A DNA stretch of 6,735 bases from Campylobacterales bacterium. GTDB lineage: Bacteria; Campylobacterota; Campylobacteria; Campylobacterales; Sulfurimonadaceae. Below the pieces are notes generated by a model. That model was not told where the DNA came from. It worked only from the letters and a program-made list of their open reading frames with translations, and did no database searches. The stretch spans positions 1-6,735 of the forward strand of contig JAFGVR010000036.1 in NCBI GenBank assembly GCA_016937915.1, written 5' to 3'. This document shows, in pieces, positions 1 to 5,486 of the stretch (positions within the stretch are counted from its first letter, which is position 1; every line of letters begins with the position of its first letter). The position numbers were made by a program, and so were the translations under genes.

Positions 1-18
1 GACATAGATACACTCAAC
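1..18. promoter_or_regulatory. Possible HspR (HAIR-like) operator, half visible
   Basis: ACTCAA at 12-17 matches six of seven bases of the right half of the HAIR element (CTTGAGT-N7-ACTCAAG) bound by HspR, the repressor known to control clpB in Helicobacter and Campylobacter. The expected left half would start two to three bases outside the window. Its visible part reads GACA where GAGT is expected, so it matches only partly. The position over the promoter -35/-10 region is what a repressor site would need. This is weak evidence from one half-site. Confidence 0.22.
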
Positions 19-28
19 TTGCTATAAT
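1..28 (+). promoter_or_regulatory. Candidate sigma70 promoter of clpB (left edge cut)
   Basis: A perfect TATAAT lies at 23-28. Eighteen bases upstream the window opens with GACA (1-4), which would complete a consensus TTGACA if the two bases before the window are TT. Transcription would then begin around 34-36, giving a leader of roughly 54 bases before the clpB start at 89. The -10 match is seen directly. The -35 is inferred because part of it is outside the window. Confidence 0.6.
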
Positions 29-33
29 TTACT

Positions 34-67
34 TGTAATTAAACAATTACACCCAAATTGGGTAATT
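34..67 (+). other. Two adjacent, partly exclusive inverted repeats in the clpB leader
   Basis: TGTAATT (34-40) and AATTACA (45-51) form a perfect 7-bp inverted repeat with a 4-base AAAC loop. Right after it, ACCC...GGGT at 51-63 forms a 6-bp inverted repeat around a single central A. The second can be lengthened with AATT (45-48) and AATT (64-67), but those bases are also the right arm of the first, so the extended forms exclude each other. The first repeat sits at the predicted transcript 5' end and the second lies about a dozen bases before the Shine-Dalgarno. It could stabilise the mRNA 5' end, act as a temperature-sensitive element or be an operator. The structure is seen; the function is inference. 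Confidence 0.4.
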
Positions 68-88
68 TATATTTTAAAGGGGTAGGTT

Positions 89-2668
89 ATGAGTAATAAT
101 ATATTTGAAAAATTAACACATAATATGAGTGAGGCTATAGAGTCTTCAGTTTCACTAGCATTACACAATAAAAACAGCGAGGTTGGGGTTATTCACTTTT
201 TGTGGGCTTTACTTACAAACTCTAACTCTATTTTAAATCAGATGTTTAATAAAATGAACATAGATAAAACTGCAATAGAGCTTGATGTGAGAAGTATGAG
301 TGAGAAGTTGCCAAAATCTTCATCAGTTTCAAAAGAAAATATAAAACTTTCACGAAACTTTGTAACATCACTTGAAAATGGTTTTGGTCTGATGACTAAA
401 AATGGAGATAAATTTTTAGCGGTAGATACATATATATTAGCAAATATAAAAGAGGAGCCATTTGCATCTGTACTTAAAAAATATATAGATGTAAACGCTT
501 TAGTTAAAAATATAGAAACTACAAGAGCAGGCTCAAAGATAGACTCGCAAAGCTCAGATGAGACACTTGATTCACTTGCTAAATTTGGGATAGATCTAAC
601 TAAAGAGGCAGCTGAGGGGAATCTCTCACCTGTGATAGGTAGAGATGAAGAGATAACAAGGATGATGCAAATCCTTATCCGTAAGACTAAAAACAACCCT
701 ATGTTACTTGGTGAACCAGGTGTTGGTAAAACTGCACTTGTTGAGGGTTTAGCTCAGAGGATCTATAATAGTGAGGTTCCAACTTCACTTAAAAACAAAA
801 AAGTGATAGCTCTTGATATGAGTTCTTTAATTGCTGGAGCGAAGTACAGAGGGGAGTTTGAAGATAGATTAAAAGCTGTAATCGATGAAGTCAAAAAAAG
901 TGGTAATGTTATCCTTTTCATAGATGAGATACATACAATTGTAGGTGCTGGAGCATCTGAGGGTAGTATGGATGCGGCAAATATCTTAAAACCAGCTCTT
1001 GCAAGGGGTGAACTTCATACTATTGGTGCTACAACGCTAAAAGAGTATAGAAAATATTTTGAAAAAGATGCAGCTTTGCAGAGAAGATTTTTACCGATAA
1101 ATCTTGATGAGCCAACAGTTAATCAATCTTTGCAAATCCTTAGAGGGATAAAAGAGAGACTAGAAGCGCATCACAATGTAACTATAGTTGATAGTGCCCT
1201 AGTAGCTGCTGCAAAGCTTAGTGATAGATATATAGCTGATAGATTTTTACCTGATAAAGCGATAGACCTTATAGATGAGGCTGCGGCTGAGCTTAAGATG
1301 CAGATAGAGTCTGAACCACACGCTCTAAGTTCTGCAAAGAGAAGATATTCTGAACTTCAAGTTGAGCAAGAAGCTCTAAAGATGGAAGATACTCCTCAAA
1401 ATAGAAAAAGAGTTGATGAGATAGTAAAAGAGCTTGCAGATGTACAAGAGGAGTTGCAAAACTTAGAGGTTCGTTTCAATGGGGAAAAAGAGGTGTTTGA
1501 GAGAATCTCTAGCATAAAAACTGAACTTGAATCAAAAAGAAAAGAGGCGTATTTAGCAAAAAGCAAATCTGAGTTTAACCGTGCAGCTGAGATAGAGTAC
1601 GGTGAGATACCAGCACTATTAAATGAAGAAAAAGCTATAAATGAAAAATGGAAAGCTATGCAAGAGGAGGGGACACTTCTAAAAAATAGTGTAGATGAAA
1701 ATGCGATAGCTAGTATAGTTTCAAGATGGACAAATATCCCAGTAAATAAGATGCTAGAGAGTGAAAAAGCAAAGATACTTAATGTAGAAGCTGAACTAAA
1801 CAAAGAGGTAGTTGGACAAGAGAGGGCTACTCATGCAGTTAGTCGTGCTATAAAAAGAAACAAAGCTGGTCTTTCAAACTCAAACTCACCAATAGGTAGC
1901 TTTTTATTTTTAGGCCCAACTGGAGTTGGTAAAACTCAAACTGCTAAAACTTTGGCTAAGTTTTTGTTTGATAGTGAAGATGCGATGATAACAATCGATA
2001 TGAGTGAGTATATGGAAAAACACGCAGTATCTCGTCTTGTTGGTGCAGCTCCAGGGTATGTTGGGTATGAAGAGGGTGGACAGTTAACAGAAGCGGTTAG
2101 ACGCAAACCTTACTCAGTTATACTATTTGATGAGGTTGAAAAAGCTCACCCTGATGTTTTTAACATTTTACTTCAAGTTTTAGATGATGGAAGACTTACA
2201 GATAACAAGGGTGTGACAGTTGATTTTACTAACACTATCATTATTCTTACATCAAATATCGCAAGTGATAAGATTATAAATAACCCTGGCTCTGATGAGC
2301 TTCATGATATGGTTATGGGTGAACTAAAACAAGCATTTAAACCTGAGTTTTTAAACCGTTTGGATGACATAGTGATATTTAATGCTCTTGGAAGTGAGCA
2401 GATAAAAGGGATAGTTGATATATTCTTTAGCTCAATTTGTAAAAAAGTTGAGGAGCGTGATATAACTTTAGAGTTAAGCCAGAGTGCAAAAGAGTACATT
2501 GCTAAAGCTGGATTTGACCCAGTTTATGGAGCTAGACCGCTAAAACGTGCATTATATGAGATAGTTGAAGACTCTTTGGCTGAGCTTATCTTAGAGGGGC
2601 AAGTTGTTGAGGGTAGTAAAGTTTTATATGATGAGGTAGATGGTGAGATTAAGACGATAGTGTCTTAA
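89..2668 (+). CDS. clpB: ATP-dependent protein disaggregase ClpB (Hsp104 family)
   Basis: ClpB is a cytoplasmic hexameric AAA+ chaperone that threads aggregated proteins through its pore after stress, working with DnaK/DnaJ/GrpE. At 859 residues it matches the usual ClpB length (about 857 in E. coli). Domains in order: Clp N-domain (about 1-150); first AAA+ domain with Walker A GEPGVGKT at 208-215 (Lys214), Walker B ILFIDE at 275-280 (Glu280), pore loop around KYRGEFEDR and an AALQRRF arginine-finger region; a long charged coiled-coil M-domain (about 410-535); second AAA+ domain with Walker A GPTGVGKT at 609-616 (Lys615), pore loop GYVGYEEGG, Walker B at 678-682 (Glu682), the FLNRLDD motif, and a C-terminal [12 protein letters not shown] sensor-2 block. 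The full M-domain and the absence of a ClpA-type IGL/IGF ClpP-docking loop exclude ClpA and ClpC. The start is supported by AAAGGGG at 76-82, six bases before ATG. All catalytic residues are intact. It faces the next operon tail to tail. Confidence 0.97.
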   Translation: MSNNIFEKLTHNMSEAIESSVSLALHNKNSEVGVIHFLWALLTNSNSILNQMFNKMNIDKTAIELDVRSMSEKLPKSSSVSKENIKLSRNFVTSLENGFGLMTKNGDKFLAVDTYILANIKEEPFASVLKKYIDVNALVKNIETTRAGSKIDSQSSDETLDSLAKFGIDLTKEAAEGNLSPVIGRDEEITRMMQILIRKTKNNPMLLGEPGVGKTALVEGLAQRIYNSEVPTSLKNKKVIALDMSSLIAGAKYRGEFEDRLKAVIDEVKKSGNVILFIDEIHTIVGAGASEGSMDAANILKPALARGELHTIGATTLKEYRKYFEKDAALQRRFLPINLDEPTVNQSLQILRGIKERLEAHHNVTIVDSALVAAAKLSDRYIADRFLPDKAIDLIDEAAAELKMQIESEPHALSSAKRRYSELQVEQEALKMEDTPQNRKRVDEIVKELADVQEELQNLEVRFNGEKEVFERISSIKTELESKRKEAYLAKSKSEFNRAAEIEYGEIPALLNEEKAINEKWKAMQEEGTLLKNSVDENAIASIVSRWTNIPVNKMLESEKAKILNVEAELNKEVVGQERATHAVSRAIKRNKAGLSNSNSPIGSFLFLGPTGVGKTQTAKTLAKFLFDSEDAMITIDMSEYMEKHAVSRLVGAAPGYVGYEEGGQLTEAVRRKPYSVILFDEVEKAHPDVFNILLQVLDDGRLTDNKGVTVDFTNTIIILTSNIASDKIINNPGSDELHDMVMGELKQAFKPEFLNRLDDIVIFNALGSEQIKGIVDIFFSSICKKVEERDITLELSQSAKEYIAKAGFDPVYGARPLKRALYEIVEDSLAELILEGQVVEGSKVLYDEVDGEIKTIVS

Positions 2669-2673
2669 TCTCA
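2644..2673. terminator. Hairpin over the clpB stop codon between convergent genes; no U-tract
   Basis: A perfect inverted repeat pairs 2644-2655 with 2662-2673 (12 bp, 6-base loop GATAGT). The clpB TAA stop (2666-2668) lies in its right arm, and the hairpin encodes the last codons of ClpB. It lies 10 bases beyond the stop of the convergent outer-membrane gene, so both transcripts could carry it at their 3' ends. Neither strand has a run of U after the stem: the plus strand reads AAAAAC and the minus strand ACCATC. It is therefore not a textbook intrinsic terminator. It may protect 3' ends or help factor-dependent termination. Confidence 0.5.
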
Positions 2674-2683
2674 AAAACATATC

Positions 2684-4246
2684 TTAAAATTTAGCTTTTA
2701 GGTTGATGTAGCCTACTTGTTGGATTGCATCTTTTTTTGCAGGTTCACCAAAGTGCCAACCACTTCCTGTGTAGTTCTCTTTTGTATACATATACCCAAT
2801 TTTTGCAGATAGGTTTTTGTAGTAGTTCCATATAGCGTAAGTCTCACTTACCCATCCTCGAGTTGCAAGTTTGTTAAACATATTTTCAGCACCTTGAGTA
2901 GCACTGAACCAGTATTTACTTCCGTAGTTGTACTCACTCCCTATGCTAAACTCATTGTTTATATCGTATTTTGCACCCAGATATACAGAATAGCCATTGC
3001 TTGATAGCATCTCACCTTTTGCATAATCGGCTGTTGAAAAACCAGCTTCTCCTGAAGCAGTTAAGCCTTCAGATAATGTTTGATTTGGATTATCTGCAAA
3101 GCTATTTGAATCTACATTAGCTCCTGCAACTATTTGATAATCATCATCAGCACCATTTCCATTTGGATTTGACATCGCAGTGTGTAAAAACAGAGTTGTT
3201 TTTGTATTTGCAAATTTTTCTATATCTATACCTAGACCTAAAGTAAACATATCACCTAAAACATTTGCATTGTTAGCATCTACATCTGGACCTAAGTATG
3301 GATGAGCTTTTAGATCAAGTAAAGAGTTGATCCCTACAGATAGTAAAGCATTTCCAAAAAAGTTAAATTTGGTATCATAATACGCTCCAACTATAGTAGC
3401 GTTGTCTATATTTTCACGGTTACACTGATATGGATAGTATGTATCTCTCATAGTGTATGCTTTAGCTAAAACTACACGAAGAAAGTTGTCATCTAAAAGC
3501 TTTTGAGTACCTATGATACCGTATGTGTTCATATCAAATACCAAAGCTGGAAAAAGTGATTTTCTTTTTGCATCTTGAGCAAACTGCATCGGAGTTCCAC
3601 CTGTTGTTGGCAAAAGTCCAAAAGAAAAAGTGGTAGCATAATCGCTATCTTTGTTTAAAGTGTAGTCCACATAAGCTCTATCAAAATCAAATGCAGAGAT
3701 AGAACTACCTGACTTTATATCACGAGAGAGGATGCAAAGTCTCTCATTTGTTTGGCTAGATGTAGAAAAAACAGCTCTTCCGTTAAACTTTAAATTTTCA
3801 TCAAACTCTGCATTCATATTTAGTCTAAATCTTACATATCCAGATGGTTCAAAACTTTTTGAAAACTGATCTCTTCTTTGCTCTGTTGCAAGTGTTCCAT
3901 CCATAGTAGTATCTTCACCATCTATTTCACCACTTTTATAACTCATAGAATCAGCTCTTAGTTCAAGCTCAGGGGAGAAGTTGATTTTATCTAAAATAGA
4001 TTTTTTTTCGTTTTGCTCAACTATAGGATAGATGTCGCTTATATCTTGAGAGTTTGAAGCTACTTGTTTTTTAAGCTCTTCAAAATCACTTTGTGGAATG
4101 ATATTGCTTTGAATGTTTATATCTTTTTTTAGTGCAATCTCTTTTAAGATTTTCAACTCTTTTTCTAGAAACTCTATCCTTTTTAGAAGGGCTTCATCGG
4201 TGGCAAATAAAAATATAGGAATTGTTAAAAGTGTAAGTTTTTTCAT
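2684..4246 (-). CDS. Outer-membrane beta-barrel protein, DUF3373-like
   Basis: A 520-residue predicted outer-membrane protein of unknown function. It opens with a signal peptide (MKK, then a hydrophobic run to Ala15), then a charged heptad-like coiled coil (about 18-41) and a second helical stretch (about 54-72). From about 88 onward it alternates polar and aromatic residues like a porin barrel and ends in Phe (NLKAKF), the usual outer-membrane insertion signal. Coiled coil plus barrel recalls trimeric porins, but the overall sequence most resembles DUF3373 proteins common in Campylobacterota; that assignment is from recall. Only two cysteines are present in the mature chain (171 and 275), so a disulfide is possible. 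Its ATG overlaps the stop of the upstream small gene by one base (TAATG), and its own ribosome site is weak (GGA), so translation is probably coupled. The substrate, if it is a channel, cannot be read from the sequence. Confidence 0.8.
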   Translation of the reverse strand: MKKLTLLTIPIFLFATDEALLKRIEFLEKELKILKEIALKKDINIQSNIIPQSDFEELKKQVASNSQDISDIYPIVEQNEKKSILDKINFSPELELRADSMSYKSGEIDGEDTTMDGTLATEQRRDQFSKSFEPSGYVRFRLNMNAEFDENLKFNGRAVFSTSSQTNERLCILSRDIKSGSSISAFDFDRAYVDYTLNKDSDYATTFSFGLLPTTGGTPMQFAQDAKRKSLFPALVFDMNTYGIIGTQKLLDDNFLRVVLAKAYTMRDTYYPYQCNRENIDNATIVGAYYDTKFNFFGNALLSVGINSLLDLKAHPYLGPDVDANNANVLGDMFTLGLGIDIEKFANTKTTLFLHTAMSNPNGNGADDDYQIVAGANVDSNSFADNPNQTLSEGLTASGEAGFSTADYAKGEMLSSNGYSVYLGAKYDINNEFSIGSEYNYGSKYWFSATQGAENMFNKLATRGWVSETYAIWNYYKNLSAKIGYMYTKENYTGSGWHFGEPAKKDAIQQVGYINLKAKF

Positions 4247-4506
4247 TATAATCCAGGCACAATTGGTTTATCTGAGTCTATGGCATAAGCTATTAGATAT
4301 TTTTTTAATTCATCTCTAGTCTCTTCTGGTAATTCATCAAGCTTATATCTCTTTAGATGTCTTTGTGATGAAAATATCCTCTCCCATTGAACAATAGCTT
4401 TAGTTCCAGCATAAAGATTTAACTTTTTAGATAATAAGCTTATGTTTTGGGCATTTAAAGATGTAAAGAGAGAGCTTGTTATTAATATTAAAAATAGATA
4501 TTTCAA
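4246..4506 (-). CDS. Small exported protein of unknown function (TTG start)
   Basis: An 86-residue protein I do not recognise. A typical signal peptide (MKYLFLILITSSLFTSLNA) ends in an LNA/Q cleavage site, leaving a mature periplasmic protein of about 67 residues. The mature part is basic in its first half, has a Trp-Glu-Arg core and a helical ELPEETRDELKKYLIAYA stretch, and ends with DSDKPIVPGL. It has no cysteines, heme motif or second membrane segment. The start codon is TTG, chosen because AAAGGGG (4520-4514, minus strand) lies seven bases upstream and the signal peptide begins exactly there; the only ATG just upstream is followed at once by a stop. It ends inside the TAATG junction with the outer-membrane gene, so the two are coupled and the small protein may serve that barrel as partner or chaperone, which is inference. 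Confidence 0.75.
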   Translation of the reverse strand: MKYLFLILITSSLFTSLNAQNISLLSKKLNLYAGTKAIVQWERIFSSQRHLKRYKLDELPEETRDELKKYLIAYAIDSDKPIVPGL

Positions 4507-4513
4507 TGTTGTT

Positions 4514-4520
4514 CCCCTTT
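4514..4520 (-). promoter_or_regulatory. Strong Shine-Dalgarno that fixes a TTG start
   Basis: The minus strand reads AAAGGGG seven bases before the TTG at 4506-4504. It is as strong as the clpB site and decides the start of the small exported protein, since no ATG or GTG is available in frame near the signal peptide. Confidence 0.7.
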
Positions 4521-4542
4521 ACATAATGTTTAAAATTTGTTG

Positions 4543-4548
4543 ATTGTA
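4543..4548 (-). promoter_or_regulatory. Candidate proximal -10 of the small-protein/outer-membrane operon
   Basis: The minus strand reads TACAAT here, preceded by a T-rich spacer as is usual for Campylobacterota promoters, which often lack a clear -35. The start point would be about 30 bases before the TTG codon. It competes with the better spaced distal candidate, and both may be used. Confidence 0.35.
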
Positions 4549-4588
4549 TGAAAAAAAAGTTTTGATAAAGTTTAAATTATTAAAAAAA

Positions 4589-4617
4589 ATTATTTCAATA
4601 TTCTTTTTTATATCAAA
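4589..4617 (-). promoter_or_regulatory. Candidate distal promoter of the small-protein/outer-membrane operon
   Basis: On the minus strand TTGATA (4617-4612) is followed after 17 bases by AATAAT (4594-4589). Each hexamer matches the sigma70 consensus at five of six bases, with ideal spacing. It would give a leader of about 75 bases. In DNA this AT-rich, chance matches are common. Confidence 0.42.
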
Positions 4618-4650
4618 ATGTAACAGAATGTGGGATTACTGCTTTGTTTG

Positions 4651-4656
4651 TACAAT
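4651..4656 (+). promoter_or_regulatory. Candidate -10 of the rpmH-rnpA-yidD-yidC promoter
   Basis: TACAAT follows a TTTGTTTG stretch, and there is no recognisable -35 at 16-18 bases upstream. Weak -35 elements are normal in this phylum. The start point would fall around 4663, inside the short palindrome AAACTAGTTT (4657-4666), and give an rpmH leader of about 57 bases. Confidence 0.45.
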
Positions 4657-4663
4657 AAACTAG

Positions 4664-4700
4664 TTTTAAGTAACTTTTCAGTAGTATTTCAAACTTAAAA
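4664..4700 (+). other. Inverted repeat in the rpmH leader
   Basis: TTTTAAGT (4664-4671) and ACTTAAAA (4693-4700) are perfect 8-bp complements around a 21-base loop. They start at the predicted transcript 5' end and finish six bases before the rpmH Shine-Dalgarno. The stem is almost all A-U, so it would be weak. It could adjust rpmH translation or be chance in AT-rich DNA. Confidence 0.3.
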
Positions 4701-4719
4701 TCAAATAAGGATATATGAG

Positions 4720-4854
4720 ATGAAAAGAACTTACCAACCTCATAATACACCTAGAAAAAGAACACACGGTTTTAGAGCTCGTATGGCTACTGCAAATGGT
4801 CGTAATGTTATAAAGCGTCGTCGTGCTAAAGGTCGTAAAAGATTGTCAGTTTAG
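4720..4854 (+). CDS. rpmH: Large ribosomal subunit protein L34 (bL34)
   Basis: A 44-residue, very basic protein that binds 23S rRNA in the large ribosomal subunit. The sequence [22 protein letters not shown], followed by [21 protein letters not shown], is the full family pattern at its usual length (about 44-46 residues). The start is set by AAGGA (4707-4711), eight bases upstream; an ATG five bases earlier runs into a stop after one codon. It is the first gene of the classic rpmH-rnpA-yidD-yidC cluster. Its product is needed in far larger amounts than RNase P protein, so some control between rpmH and the next gene is expected. Confidence 0.97.
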   Translation: MKRTYQPHNTPRKRTHGFRARMATANGRNVIKRRRAKGRKRLSV

Positions 4855-4863
4855 GCGGGTATG

Positions 4864-4897
4864 ATATACTGAAACAGCATAAGCAGTTTCAGTATAT
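4864..4897 (+). other. Long hairpin at the rpmH-rnpA junction covering the rnpA start
   Basis: ATATACTGAAAC (4864-4875) pairs perfectly with GTTTCAGTATAT (4886-4897). The 10-base interior can form two more G-C pairs (4877-4878 with 4883-4884) past one A-A mismatch, closing on the 4-base loop ATAA. The stem begins ten bases after the rpmH stop. No U-run follows (ACAGAAAAGG), so it is not an intrinsic terminator. It lies inside the open rnpA frame and codes for the conserved N-terminal residues of RnpA, so it is under double constraint if real. Likely roles are blocking ribosome entry at rnpA, or an RNase cut or stability site that separates abundant rpmH mRNA from rnpA. Confidence 0.65.
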
Positions 4898-5180
4898 ATA
4901 CAGAAAAGGTAAAAGTTTCCATGTGGGTGGTTTAGTATTATTTTATTATCCACAAGAAACAATAAAAGAAGTTGGTTTTACTGCTACTAAAAAGATTGGC
5001 AATGCAGTTAAACGAAATAGATCAAAACGAAGGTTAAGAGCTTTGTTTTTAAAATACTCCCCAAAATTGCAAGATGGCAGTTATATATTTGTAGCCAAAC
5101 AAGCAACACCTGATTATCCATCTTCAAAATTAGATTACGAATTCCAAAAAGTGCTATCTCGTGCGAAAACTATTGCTTAA
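4869..5180 (+). CDS. rnpA: Ribonuclease P protein component, start codon uncertain
   Basis: RnpA is the basic protein subunit that helps the RNase P RNA bind and cut the 5' leader of pre-tRNAs. Counted from a proposed CTG start it has 103 residues. An N-terminal FQYIYRKGKSFH block (7-18) matches the conserved F-x-x-v-Y-r-x-G-k-x-f pattern. Then come the central strand LVLFYYP, the hallmark KKIGNAVKRNRSKRRLR (41-57, with the RNR signature at 49-51) and a C-terminal YIFVAKQ strand. The first standard start in frame, GTG at 4923, would delete the FQYIY block and give only 85 residues, so translation most likely begins earlier. Between the upstream in-frame stop (4836-4838) and 4923 there is no ATG, GTG or TTG in frame. 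Candidates are CTG 4869, ATA 4866 or ATT 4842. CTG was chosen for its distance from GGCGGG (4854-4859) and the expected length. The 3' end overlaps yidD by 20 bases. Confidence 0.82.
   Translation: MKQHKQFQYIYRKGKSFHVGGLVLFYYPQETIKEVGFTATKKIGNAVKRNRSKRRLRALFLKYSPKLQDGSYIFVAKQATPDYPSSKLDYEFQKVLSRAKTIA
4946..4954 (+). other. Perfect DnaA-box sequence inside rnpA
   Basis: TTATCCACA is the exact E. coli consensus DnaA box. It lies within rnpA and encodes part of a YYPQ stretch. No second clear box was seen nearby (5114-5122 reads TTATCCATC, a weaker match), and there is no dnaA gene in the window. A single coding box is most likely coincidence, although rpmH-rnpA lies near the origin in many bacteria. 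Confidence 0.2.
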
Positions 5181-5484
5181 ACTATTATGGCTTTATCAGA
5201 AGTTTTTTACTTTGATAGGTTTTGGAAGTTGTAGATATTACCCATCTTGTAGTGAATATGCAAGGATTCACTTTGAAAACAATTCACTTTCAAGTGCTTT
5301 TTACCACACTTTTACTAGAATTCTTCGTTGCAATCAACTATTTATAGGTGGAATTGAATATCCACTACTTGATAAGTTAGTTTTAAAGCCATCAAATTTA
5401 AGAGTTGATTCTATAAGATATTGGTTGGTTCCAAATAAAAAAAACCGTTTTTATATCATAAAAAATTTTTCATATAAGGGTTAG
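5161..5484 (+). CDS. yidD: Membrane protein insertion efficiency factor YidD
   Basis: YidD is a small peripheral inner-membrane protein that assists YidC in inserting membrane proteins. The 107-residue sequence starts with an amphipathic helix (about 1-20, RKLLLKLLWLYQKFF), followed by the family signature CRYYPSCSEYA (24-34, Cys24 and Cys30) and the second block RILRCNQLFIGGIEYP (53-68, Cys57). This corresponds to the family's RVLRCNPLHPGGxDP pattern with the usual Pro-Leu-His replaced. A basic tail of about 35 residues after the core makes it longer than E. coli YidD (85 residues). It starts with GTG, 20 bases inside the end of rnpA, with no clear Shine-Dalgarno, so translation likely depends on ribosomes finishing rnpA. 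Its stop lies two bases before the yidC GTG. Confidence 0.93.
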   Translation: MRKLLLKLLWLYQKFFTLIGFGSCRYYPSCSEYARIHFENNSLSSAFYHTFTRILRCNQLFIGGIEYPLLDKLVLKPSNLRVDSIRYWLVPNKKNRFYIIKNFSYKG

Positions 5485-5486
5485 CC

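Noticed and set aside
1..60. CIRCE (HrcA) operator before clpB
   Set aside because: Neither TTAGCACTC nor GAGTGCTAA is present; only a short ACTC match exists.
238..696. 152-codon open frame on the minus strand within clpB
   Set aside because: It lies fully antisense to a conserved gene, has serine/leucine-rich composition typical of a reverse-strand shadow, and has no ribosome site or family match.
1396..1803. 135-codon minus-strand frame within the clpB M-domain
   Set aside because: Phe/Ser-rich antisense of Lys/Glu-rich coiled-coil codons; a compositional artefact.
89..2668. Assignment as ClpA or ClpC protease subunit
   Set aside because: The length, the full M-domain of about 125 residues and the absence of a ClpP-binding IGL/IGF loop fit ClpB only.
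4113..4319. 68-codon plus-strand frame across the junction of the two minus-strand genes
   Set aside because: It is antisense to a clear signal peptide and coiled coil, and its Phe/Ser-rich sequence is the mirror of Lys/Glu codons.
4551..4610. A/T-tract region as a replication origin or curved-DNA site
   Set aside because: No DnaA-box cluster or iterated repeats are present; poly-A/T runs are ordinary for promoters in this AT-rich genome.
4864..4897. Intrinsic terminator between rpmH and rnpA
   Set aside because: The stem is strong but is followed by ACAGAAAAGG, not a U-run, and it lies within the rnpA coding frame.
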